Assembly: GCA_035565355.1 (NCBI GenBank)
Contig: DATMSM010000072.1
Location: 1 to 23,249 of the forward strand
Reading direction: 5' to 3'
Origin: Ga0074130 sp035565355
GTDB taxonomy: Bacteria; Pseudomonadota; Gammaproteobacteria; Burkholderiales; Rhodocyclaceae
DNA length: 23,249 bases
Part shown: positions 1-7,377 of the stretch, one piece after another
How positions within the stretch are numbered: position 1 is the stretch's first letter
How the letters are laid out: the number at the start of each line of letters is the position of its first letter
Program-made: the position numbers and the translations under genes
Notes under the pieces: model-generated
The model's database searches: none
What the model was told of the DNA's origin: nothing
The model's input: the letters and a program-made list of their open reading frames with translations, nothing else

Positions 1-3
1 CGG

Positions 4-11
4 GCCGATCA
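4..11 (+). promoter_or_regulatory. Possible FliA -10 element (GCCGATCA), -35 outside window
   Basis: GCCGATCA matches 7 of 8 positions of the sigma-28 -10 consensus GCCGATAA. It lies about 36 nt before the start codon of the GGDEF-EAL gene, a plausible promoter distance. The matching -35 would fall upstream of base 1, so it cannot be checked here. This would place the c-di-GMP gene in the late flagellar regulon, but an 8-mer alone is weak evidence. Confidence 0.25.
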
Positions 12-46
12 CACATATTGCGAGACCATTTGCCCAGCCCCCATCC

Positions 47-2461
47 ATGAACGATTTAGTCCTGCTTGCCGGCAATAGCCTGATCGGCCTGCTTTTTCTT
101 GGCCTATGGTTTGCCGACAAGAAACAGCGCAGCTACTTCGCCTGGTGGGGTAGTGCCGACATCTGCCTGGGCTTTGCCGCCATGGCGGCGCTGCTCATGT
201 CCATCCAGAACAATATGGGCCTGGACGGCAGCGCCTGGCGCCTGCTGGTGGTTCCGCTGGCCGCCTCGGGCTATGCCCTGATGATAGGCGGCTCACTCTG
301 CTACAAGGGCCAGCAATTCAGCTGGCGCGATGCGTTGGTGCTGGCAGTTGCCTATATCGCGCTGGGGGTCGGTGCCCGCTATGCCTTCCTGCCCGCCGCC
401 AAATGGTTAACGGCAGTGGTGCTGGGAGTCTCGCTGGCGTCGGTGGCCTGGGCCCTGTGGAACCGCGGAACCCTGGAACGGATTGCCTCGGCCCTGTTCG
501 GGCTGCGTGCCATCAATGGCATATGGCTGGTCATCAGCGGCGGCATGGTACTCAACTCGCCGCACACGCCGATCTCGCATGTACTCACGCTATCAGCCTC
601 GGCCTGCCTGTTGATCGCCGTCTTCCACCGCAAGGCCAGCGAACTCGAACATCACAACGAACTGCTGACCTTCTCCAATGAGCTGATCACCTCCCTGCAG
701 ACGCCCAGCGACGAACGCAGCCTGGCCGAGGAAGCCCTGCGGCAACTGGAACAGCACACCTCCGGCCAGGGCGCGCTGGTACACCTGATGGACGACAGCG
801 GCCGCTGGTTCGAACTGATCGCCGCGCACGGGCACACGCAGGAGGTGCTGGAAATCGTGCAGCGCATGCCGGTGGACTCGACCTTGTCCGGCCAGGCCGT
901 GCGCATGCGCAAAACCGTGTTCACCCACGACTATGCCAGCGAGCCCGGTGCCTGGAGCGTGCTCGCCGATGCCTATCGCCGTGCCGGCATCGCGGTCAAT
1001 GTATCGGTGCCGCTGGTCAGTGAAAACCAGCCCCTGGGCGTACTCAACATCAGCTATCCGGAACGCAGCGAACTCACGGCCCACGAACTCGACACGCTCA
1101 AGTCAGCCGGCCAGGTGCTGGGCACCAATCTTGACCGCGTGCGCAATGTCCGTGACCTAGCCTACCGCGCCAACCACGACACACTCACCGGCCTCGGCAA
1201 CCGCGACGCCCTGCATCATTGCGTCGAGGCCTTGCGCCTCAATCGCCGCCGCGACGTATTCGCCATGCTGCTGATGGACCTCGACCGCTTCAAGGAAGTC
1301 AATGATGCGCTCGGCCACACCACCGGCGACCAATTGCTGCGCGAGATCGCGCGCATTCTCAAGAACTCGCTGTCGGGACAGGCCGGGCAGGCTTTCCGCC
1401 TCGGCGGCGACGAATTCGCCATCATCCTGCCCCAGCTCACCAGCGAAGAAGAAGGCCGCAAGCTGGCCGGCGCACTGGCCGTCAGCATCAGCCAGCGCCT
1501 GCAGGTCGCCGAGATGGCCCTGCGCATCGACGTTTCCATCGGCATCGCCTTTGCGCCGCGTCACGGCAACAATAGCCACGAACTGCTGCGCTGCGCCGAC
1601 GTCGCCATGTACCGCGCCAAGCACAACGGCACCGGCATCGAAATCTACGAGCGTGCGCTCGACCCGCATTCGGCTGAGCGCCTGGAACTACTTGCACGTA
1701 TTCCGGAAGCCATACGCCGGGAAGAGTTCGTTCTGTACTACCAGCCCCAGCTTGATCTGCACAATCACCGTCTGGTCGCCTGCGAGGCGCTGATCCGCTG
1801 GCAGCACCCGGACCGTGGCCTGCTGCCGCCGGGCGAGTTCATTCCGCTGGCCGAGGTCAGCGACGTGATCCGCCCACTCACCGAATGGATCACCGATACT
1901 GCCATGGCGCAGGCCAGCAAGTGGCAAGCCAACCGCCTGCCCCTGCGCGTTGCCTTCAATCTCTCGGCGCGCAATATCCTCGACCCCAACTTTGTTCCGC
2001 ACCTGCTCGCCATGCTGGAGACCCATGGCCTGGAACCGCAGAACGTCGAACTGGAGTTGACCGAAACCGTACTGCTGCACGACCCCGCCAACTCGGCCCT
2101 GGTGCTGGACGAACTGGCCAAGCGCGGCTTTGTGCTGGCGCTGGATGATTTCGGCACCGGCTTCTCCTCGCTCAGCTATCTCAAACGCTACCCCTTCAGT
2201 ATCCTCAAGATCGACCGCTCCTTTGTTTCCGACATGCACAAGGACGAGGCCAGCCTGGAGATCGTGCGCTCGACCATACAGCTGGCCCATGCACTCGGCA
2301 TGAAGGTCGTGGCCGAGGGCGTCGAGGACGAGCAGACCCTCATGAGCTTGCGTACTTTGGGCTGCAACTACGCCCAGGGCTACTTCATCGGCCGCCCGAT
2401 GATGGCGGCACAGATTGCCGCATGGCAGAAGGAAGCGCCAGTCCTGCGCGTGGCCGGGTAA
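47..2461 (+). CDS. Membrane GAF-GGDEF-EAL cyclic-di-GMP signalling protein
   Basis: Predicted inner-membrane protein of 804 residues that makes and/or degrades cyclic-di-GMP. Residues 1 to about 200 form six or seven hydrophobic helices, a membrane sensor module I cannot name. A GAF-like domain follows at about 220-365, then GGDEF (about 375-535) and EAL (about 550-795). The GGDEF signature is intact at residues 453-457. No RxxD inhibitory I-site precedes it. The EAL domain looks catalytically complete: EAL at 580-582, followed by FNLSARN, ELTET, DDFGTG, KIDRSF and AEGVE motifs. Phosphodiesterase activity is therefore expected, and cyclase activity is possible. The ATG at 47 has no strong ribosome-binding site, but the hydrophobic N-terminus starts right there. 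It is followed after 48 nt by glnS on the same strand. The target process is unknown; motility control is an inference from position. Confidence 0.93.
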   Translation: MNDLVLLAGNSLIGLLFLGLWFADKKQRSYFAWWGSADICLGFAAMAALLMSIQNNMGLDGSAWRLLVVPLAASGYALMIGGSLCYKGQQFSWRDALVLAVAYIALGVGARYAFLPAAKWLTAVVLGVSLASVAWALWNRGTLERIASALFGLRAINGIWLVISGGMVLNSPHTPISHVLTLSASACLLIAVFHRKASELEHHNELLTFSNELITSLQTPSDERSLAEEALRQLEQHTSGQGALVHLMDDSGRWFELIAAHGHTQEVLEIVQRMPVDSTLSGQAVRMRKTVFTHDYASEPGAWSVLADAYRRAGIAVNVSVPLVSENQPLGVLNISYPERSELTAHELDTLKSAGQVLGTNLDRVRNVRDLAYRANHDTLTGLGNRDALHHCVEALRLNRRRDVFAMLLMDLDRFKEVNDALGHTTGDQLLREIARILKNSLSGQAGQAFRLGGDEFAIILPQLTSEEEGRKLAGALAVSISQRLQVAEMALRIDVSIGIAFAPRHGNNSHELLRCADVAMYRAKHNGTGIEIYERALDPHSAERLELLARIPEAIRREEFVLYYQPQLDLHNHRLVACEALIRWQHPDRGLLPPGEFIPLAEVSDVIRPLTEWITDTAMAQASKWQANRLPLRVAFNLSARNILDPNFVPHLLAMLETHGLEPQNVELELTETVLLHDPANSALVLDELAKRGFVLALDDFGTGFSSLSYLKRYPFSILKIDRSFVSDMHKDEASLEIVRSTIQLAHALGMKVVAEGVEDEQTLMSLRTLGCNYAQGYFIGRPMMAAQIAAWQKEAPVLRVAG

Positions 2462-2509
2462 AATAGCTTCTTTCGGCGGCCCGCCCGCCTGGCAACAGAT
2501 CACTCCACC

Positions 2510-4297
2510 ATGTCAGACGCACACAAGCCAGCCGCAGCGGACGCTCCGGCCGCGAGCAACTTCATCCGCAACATCATCGATGCCGACCTGGCCGCCGGCA
2601 AGTACGCCGCCCGCCACTGGCGCGGGGAGCCCGGCGACGGGCCGCAGCAACAGAGCGGCAACCCCGACCCCGCCAAGATTCGCACCCGCTTCCCGCCGGA
2701 ACCGAACGGCTACCTGCACTTTGGCCACGCCAAGTCCATCTGCCTGAACTTCGGTCTGGCCAAGGCCTACGGCGGTGCCTGCCACCTGCGCTTCGACGAC
2801 ACCAATCCGGAGAAGGAAAGCCAGGAATATGTCGACGCCATCACCGAATCAGTGCAATGGCTGGGCTTTGACTGGTCCCACAACGGCCAGACCAACCTCT
2901 ACTACGCATCCAACTATTTCGACTGGATGTACAAATTCGCCGAGGCACTGATCGAAGGCGGCCATGCCTATGTCGACAGCCAGAACGCCGAGGAGATGCG
3001 CGCCAATCGCGGCACCCTGACCGAACCGGGCAAGGACAGCCCTTTCCGCAATCGCAGCGTGGCGGAAAACCTGGATCTGTTCCGCCGCATGAAGGCCGGC
3101 GAGTTTCCGGACGGCGCCCACATCCTGCGCGCCAAGATCGACATGGCTGCGCCCAATATCAATCTGCGCGACCCGGCCATCTACCGCATCCGTCATGTCG
3201 CGCACCACAACACCGGTGACACCTGGTGCATCTACCCGATGTACACCTTCGCGCATCCGATCGAGGATGCGCTGGAAAACATCACGCATTCGATCTGCAC
3301 GCTGGAGTTCGAGGATCAGCGCCCCTTCTATGACTGGCTGCTGAACCGCCTCGCCGACGCCGGCCATCTGCAGCGCCCGCTGCCGCAGCAGTACGAGTTT
3401 GCCCGCCTCAACCTCAGCTATGTCGTGCTATCGAAACGCAAGCTGATTCAGCTCGTCGATGAAAAGCATGTGCACGGCTGGGATGACCCGCGCCTGCCGA
3501 CGCTGGTTGGCGCACGCCGCCGCGGCTACACCGCCGAGGGCTTTCAACTCTTCGCCGAACGCATCGGCGTATCCAAGTCCGACTCGTGGATCGACATGAG
3601 CGTACTCGAGGATTGCATGCGCGAGGTGCTCAACGAGTCGGCCGAGCGTCGCATCGCCGTTCTGGACCCGATCAAGCTCATTATCGACAACTATCCAGCA
3701 GACCAGTTCGAGATGTGCGAAGCACCCAACCATCCATTGAAGCCGGAGCTGGGTCATCGCGAAATGCCGTTCGGCCGCGAACTGTGGATCGAGCGCGAAG
3801 ACTATATGGAGGTTCCGGAAAAGAAGTACTTCCGCCTCTTCCCGGGCAACCTCGTGCGTCTGCGTTACGGCTTTGTGGTCAAGTGCATCGGCGCCGACAA
3901 GGATGACGCCGGCAATATCGTCGCAGTGCATTGCGAATACATGCCCGACTCCAAGTCGGGCACGCCCGGCGCGGACAACTACAAGGTCAAGGGCAATCTG
4001 CACTGGGTCTCGGCCGCTCACGCCTACGCCAGCGAAATCCGTCTCTACGATCGCCTGTTTGCCGTGCCCAACCCCGGCGCCGGTGACCGCGACTTCGTGC
4101 TGGACATCAACCCGGACTCCGTGCGCGTGATCCAGGCCCAACTGGAACCTTCCCTCAAGGAAGCCCACCCGGAACAACGATTCCAGTTCGAACGCCATGG
4201 CTACTTCGTAGCTGATCGCCTAGACTCGAAACAAGGGCAGCCGGTGTTCAACCGTACCGTGACACTCAGGGACTCATGGGCCAAGCTCGGCAAGTAA
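2510..4297 (+). CDS. glnS: Glutaminyl-tRNA synthetase
   Basis: Cytosolic class I aminoacyl-tRNA synthetase that charges tRNA-Gln with glutamine using ATP. It is 595 residues, slightly longer than the usual 550-580. The HIGH-type motif is HFGH at residues 70-73 inside the hallmark PPEPNGYLHFGHAKS. The KMSKS-type motif is LSKRK at 307-311 (Leu for the common Met). The C-terminal anticodon-binding beta-barrels follow, ending with the typical FNRTVTLRDSW. The N-terminus has about 15 extra residues rich in Gly, Gln and Pro (about 42-58) between NFIRNIIDADLAAGKYA and the RTRFPPEPN core. The ATG at 2510 is supported by the conserved NFIRNII segment soon after it. It is a housekeeping gene. Its 24-nt gap to the next gene suggests co-transcription with that HD-GYP gene. 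Confidence 0.98.
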   Translation: MSDAHKPAAADAPAASNFIRNIIDADLAAGKYAARHWRGEPGDGPQQQSGNPDPAKIRTRFPPEPNGYLHFGHAKSICLNFGLAKAYGGACHLRFDDTNPEKESQEYVDAITESVQWLGFDWSHNGQTNLYYASNYFDWMYKFAEALIEGGHAYVDSQNAEEMRANRGTLTEPGKDSPFRNRSVAENLDLFRRMKAGEFPDGAHILRAKIDMAAPNINLRDPAIYRIRHVAHHNTGDTWCIYPMYTFAHPIEDALENITHSICTLEFEDQRPFYDWLLNRLADAGHLQRPLPQQYEFARLNLSYVVLSKRKLIQLVDEKHVHGWDDPRLPTLVGARRRGYTAEGFQLFAERIGVSKSDSWIDMSVLEDCMREVLNESAERRIAVLDPIKLIIDNYPADQFEMCEAPNHPLKPELGHREMPFGRELWIEREDYMEVPEKKYFRLFPGNLVRLRYGFVVKCIGADKDDAGNIVAVHCEYMPDSKSGTPGADNYKVKGNLHWVSAAHAYASEIRLYDRLFAVPNPGAGDRDFVLDINPDSVRVIQAQLEPSLKEAHPEQRFQFERHGYFVADRLDSKQGQPVFNRTVTLRDSWAKLGK

Positions 4298-4321
4298 GCT
4301 GAAAGCACTCGGGAGAAGGGC

Positions 4322-5443
4322 ATGGTCGACAGGGAAGCCTTGTTGTACCCGACGGTGAGTGATCGCGACGGGCTGGACGAATATCTGCAGGATCTGGCTG
4401 ATCTGCTGCCGGTGATCGAGCGCGGCGTGGCCCGCCTCAAGCGCGCGCCGACGGACCGGGAAATCATTTCCGACATCTTCCGCGCCCTGCACAACCTCAA
4501 GGGCGACGCTTCGATCTGTCAGGTCGAGCTCGGCGTACTGCTGGTGCATCCGGTCGAAACACTGTTCTCGCGCATGCGTGCCGGCGAAATTATCTTCTCC
4601 GAAGTGCTGGCCGAGGTGGTGTTGCTGACGCTCGACCGCCTGGAAATGGCGCTGGATGCCCTCGCCGAGGACCGTAGCATTGCCCACCTGCGCCTGCCCA
4701 TACTGGCGGATGGTCTGGACGCATTGGCACAAGCCAGCGGACTGATGCTGGAAACCACGGCCCTGCAATTAATCGAGGACGTCACAGGCTTTCGCCCCGC
4801 TGCCATTGGCCGCACTTTCAAGGCGGGCACCAGCAGCACGCCCGGCCGCGGTGGCAGCCGTTCGGCCGAGCATGTCAGCAGCGATCTGCATTTCTTCATG
4901 GAGCTATCGGCCCTGCTGGATGCACGTTCCCCCCTGTTCAAGGGCCGCAGCGGACGCCTGCTGCGCCTGGCTCAGGAGACCAATACCGCCGCCGGCAAGC
5001 TGGTGAACCCGGTTCAGCTCGAAGCCGCTATCTACATGCACGACATCGGCATGATGTTCATCCCCGAGGCCAGTTGGCTGAAACCGGGCAAGCTGAGCGC
5101 CGACGAGCTGAAGCTCCTGCACGCGCATCCCGGTCATGGCGCCGGCCTGCTGGCGCGCATGCCCGGCTGGGAAGAGGCCGCCCGCATGGTGCGCGAGCAT
5201 CACGAAATGCCGGATGGCAAAGGATATCCGGCAGGCCTCAAAAACGGACAGATTTGCGAGGGCGCAAAGATCATCGCCATCGTCGACGCCTTCGAGTCGA
5301 TTACCACCAAGCATGCGCAGCGCGGCCAGGGCCGCTCGGTCCTGCGCGCCATCGCCGAAATCAACGCCAGCGACAAGCAGTTCGACCCGGTCTGGATCCA
5401 GCACTTCAACGGCGTGGTGCGCAAACGTCTCGAAGCCGCCTGA
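4322..5443 (+). CDS. Hpt domain fused to HD-GYP-type phosphodiesterase domain
   Basis: Predicted cytosolic signalling protein of 373 residues. Residues about 15-115 resemble a histidine phosphotransfer (Hpt) domain, with the phospho-acceptor motif ALHNLKG and its histidine at position 57. The C-terminal half, about 190-370, is an HD-GYP domain, the family that hydrolyses cyclic-di-GMP. It has HD at 240-241, a downstream HAHP motif, HHE at 293-295, DGKGYPAGL at 298-306 with GYP at 301-303, and a later IVDAFESIT aspartate. The early metal-ligand histidine found in the family context D-P-x-T-x-G-H-S is Arg209 here (FKGRSGR). Catalysis may therefore be altered or lost. A ribosome-binding site (GGGAGAAGGG) precedes the ATG. 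The Hpt domain suggests input from a phosphorelay, with a kinase not seen in this window. Domain assignment is by motif reading. Confidence 0.85.
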   Translation: MVDREALLYPTVSDRDGLDEYLQDLADLLPVIERGVARLKRAPTDREIISDIFRALHNLKGDASICQVELGVLLVHPVETLFSRMRAGEIIFSEVLAEVVLLTLDRLEMALDALAEDRSIAHLRLPILADGLDALAQASGLMLETTALQLIEDVTGFRPAAIGRTFKAGTSSTPGRGGSRSAEHVSSDLHFFMELSALLDARSPLFKGRSGRLLRLAQETNTAAGKLVNPVQLEAAIYMHDIGMMFIPEASWLKPGKLSADELKLLHAHPGHGAGLLARMPGWEEAARMVREHHEMPDGKGYPAGLKNGQICEGAKIIAIVDAFESITTKHAQRGQGRSVLRAIAEINASDKQFDPVWIQHFNGVVRKRLEAA

Positions 5444-5450
5444 GGGCGGC
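5435..5450. terminator. GC-rich hairpin between convergent genes
   Basis: GCCGCC (5435-5440) and GGCGGC (5445-5450) form a 6-bp stem with a 4-nt loop. It overlaps the stop codon of the HD-GYP gene and sits in the 15-nt gap to the convergent lipoprotein gene. There is no clear U-tract, so intrinsic termination is uncertain. Confidence 0.35.
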
Positions 5451-5458
5451 GCGGGGGC

Positions 5459-5944
5459 CTACAGCTTCGGAATCAGGCGGATCACGCCCTCGGCGCGGCG
5501 CTGCGCGCCGAGCACCGACGAATCCAGGCTTTCGTTGTATTCAACGATCTGGTAGGAGGCGAAGTCGCCGCCACGCACCAGCGCCTTGGCGCGCCGGTTG
5601 AAGACCTGACGCGCCTCGCCGGCACCGCCGGCGTAGTAACGCTTCATCTTCAGGTCGAAATGCACGAGCTGCGGATCGAGACGGGCCTCCTCGATGTTCC
5701 AGTTGGGCGCCAGCGGGTCGAGGATCATGTAGGCAACGCCGATGTAAATTCCCCAGTACACCAGCTTCTCCAGCGGGATGCTGGTGGTCGAGCTGAGGGC
5801 CACGGTGCGGTCGGGTAAAAGCGGCTTGTCCACGCCCGAGCCAAACACCGACTTGCTGACATCGCTGCCCGCGTCATGCAGGGAGGAGCATCCGCTGCCT
5901 AGCGCCAGGATAAGCAGAGGCCAGTATGGCTTCCCGGCTTGCAT
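5459..5944 (-). CDS. Uncharacterised small lipoprotein coupled to flgL
   Basis: A 161-residue protein whose function I do not recognise. The N-terminus looks like a lipoprotein signal peptide ending LALGSGC with Cys19. The -3 position is Gly rather than Leu, so the lipobox is slightly off consensus. A hydrophobic patch (about 62-78, LVYWGIYIGVAYMILDP) precedes a charged region containing APNWNIEEARLD and a C-terminal half with LKMKRYYAGGAGEA and EYNESLDSS. The start codon overlaps the flgL stop as TGATG, and no separate strong ribosome-binding site is seen, so translation is probably coupled to flgL. That makes it the last gene of the flg operon. An envelope role linked to hook or filament assembly is only an inference from position. 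It could instead be a general envelope lipoprotein carried in the operon. Confidence 0.8.
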   Translation of the reverse strand: MQAGKPYWPLLILALGSGCSSLHDAGSDVSKSVFGSGVDKPLLPDRTVALSSTTSIPLEKLVYWGIYIGVAYMILDPLAPNWNIEEARLDPQLVHFDLKMKRYYAGGAGEARQVFNRRAKALVRGGDFASYQIVEYNESLDSSVLGAQRRAEGVIRLIPKL

Positions 5945-7362
5945 CAGATGTAATTGAACAGGGACAGCTTCGAGATCATGCTGAAGGACTGCTGGGCAGC
6001 CGTCAGCGCGGTCTCGGTCTTGGTCAGGTCGCTGATGGCCTGGGTCAAATCCACGTCCTCCAGGCGGCTCAGGGTCGCCTTGTACTGCAGATTGCGATCG
6101 GAACCTGCGGCCTGCAGATCCTCCGCTTCCTTCATGCGCGCCCCGTAGTTGGACTGGTACTTGAGGATGTTGTCCATTGAGGACTGGATATTCGACAGGG
6201 CATCGCCGAGCTGCTTTTCGAACGCCGCGCGTGTGGCAGCGTCGGTTTGCTGATAGGGTTTCTCTGCCGCCAGCACCAGGCTGGAGATCACGCTGAAGAC
6301 ATCGGTCGTGCCGGCCGGGCGAATCTCGAAAGTGTCACCCGCCAGCGGTGCGCCGGCCATGCTCACCTGCGCGCCATCGGGCAAAGCAATGTTTGAAGGC
6401 GTATAGCTGAGGCCCTGGAAGCCAGGCACCGGGGTGCCCTGCTTGTCGTAGACCGTATAGCTGTAGGAGCCCGCCCCCGCCGTCGAGGGATCATCGAAAA
6501 TGACGTTGTAATTCTGCGTGCTGTAGGTACCGCCCAAGGTCGGCGCGCTGGTCAGGCTCAGCTGCGTCGCATCGGGCAGATCGATCTCGGCCGGCGTGTA
6601 GGTCAGTCCCGTAAAACCGGCCACAGGATTACCCTGATAGTCGGTGATGTCGTAGGTATTCGCCGCAGTGAAATTGATGTTGTAGATCTGCGTATTGCCC
6701 GCCACCTTCCACTGCGTCGGATCATTAACGGTAGGCGCATAGATCACACCGCTGCCGGTATTGCCCGCTACCGCGCCGGCCTGGAAGGGGACACTCTTGT
6801 TCGGCACGCGCATGAAGATGTCGAGGCCTGACTCGCCAACCTGCAGGCTGCGCGAAGGCGACACCTGCAGCGAACGACCGCCGCCGTCACCGACAAAGCT
6901 CACGCCATTATTGAGGTCGCCGATGAAGGGCTGCGTATCGCCGCTGTAGCCCGAGAACAGGTAGCTGCCCAGGCCGTCGGTTTCGTTGGCGATACCCATC
7001 AGCTGCTTGAAACCCTCGCGCAGTTCGGTCGCGATGGTCCTGCGATCCGCATCCGCCAATGCACCATCGCCGAGTCGCACCATGCTCGTGTACATCGATT
7101 GCAGAAGCGTATGGGCCGAGGTCAGATTGCTTTCCCCGACCGCGAGGATATCGCCGGCATTGTCCTGATTCTTCAGGTACAGGGAGTTGATATTCTGTGA
7201 CTGGGTGATCTCCAGGGCCTGCGCAGCAGCCACCGGGTCGTCCGATGGCGTAAGCATGCGGCGCTGGCTGGCCAGTTGCTGCTGAAGCCTGAGCGCATCC
7301 GTGATGCGCCTCTGCATGGAGGCAGTACCGCTATCGTAGATGTAAGAGGTGGATACGCGCAT
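5944..7362 (-). CDS. flgL: Flagellar hook-associated protein 3 (hook-filament junction)
   Basis: FlgL forms, with FlgK, the junction between hook and filament. It is exported by the flagellar type III system and has no signal peptide. At 472 residues it is longer than the enteric protein (about 317). The N-terminal helix region is flagellin-like (RVSTSYIYDSGTASMQRRI, then SDDPVAAAQALEI). The C-terminal region (LEDVDLTQAISDLTKTETALTAAQQSF) packs against it. The extra length lies in the middle and includes a 40-residue unit present twice (see separate repeats), expected to form surface-exposed beta-rich domains. It starts 15 nt after flgK with a GGAG-type ribosome-binding site, and its stop overlaps the start of the lipoprotein gene. 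It is probably transcribed with flgK from the sigma-54 promoter upstream of flgK. Confidence 0.97.
   Translation of the reverse strand: MRVSTSYIYDSGTASMQRRITDALRLQQQLASQRRMLTPSDDPVAAAQALEITQSQNINSLYLKNQDNAGDILAVGESNLTSAHTLLQSMYTSMVRLGDGALADADRRTIATELREGFKQLMGIANETDGLGSYLFSGYSGDTQPFIGDLNNGVSFVGDGGGRSLQVSPSRSLQVGESGLDIFMRVPNKSVPFQAGAVAGNTGSGVIYAPTVNDPTQWKVAGNTQIYNINFTAANTYDITDYQGNPVAGFTGLTYTPAEIDLPDATQLSLTSAPTLGGTYSTQNYNVIFDDPSTAGAGSYSYTVYDKQGTPVPGFQGLSYTPSNIALPDGAQVSMAGAPLAGDTFEIRPAGTTDVFSVISSLVLAAEKPYQQTDAATRAAFEKQLGDALSNIQSSMDNILKYQSNYGARMKEAEDLQAAGSDRNLQYKATLSRLEDVDLTQAISDLTKTETALTAAQQSFSMISKLSLFNYI
6328..6447 (-). repeat. FlgL internal 40-residue repeat, copy 2
   Basis: This encodes a 40-residue unit starting DKQGTPVPGFQGL and ending GAPLAGDTF. 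By eye it matches copy 1 (6523-6642) at 22 of 40 residues without gaps. Shared positions include QG, PV, GF, GL, YTP, LPD and AP. Confidence 0.8.
6523..6642 (-). repeat. FlgL internal 40-residue repeat, copy 1
   Basis: First copy of the FlgL unit, starting DYQGNPVAGFTGL and ending SAPTLGGTY. It begins 65 codons before copy 2. The copies have diverged at the DNA level, so the duplication is old or shaped by selection. Confidence 0.8.
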
Positions 7363-7377
7363 GATCTTGCTCCGAAA

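Noticed and set aside
66..75. TTGCCGGCAA as another copy of the flagellar palindrome
   Set aside because: The half-sites are in the opposite order without the 3-nt spacer, and it lies inside a coding region.
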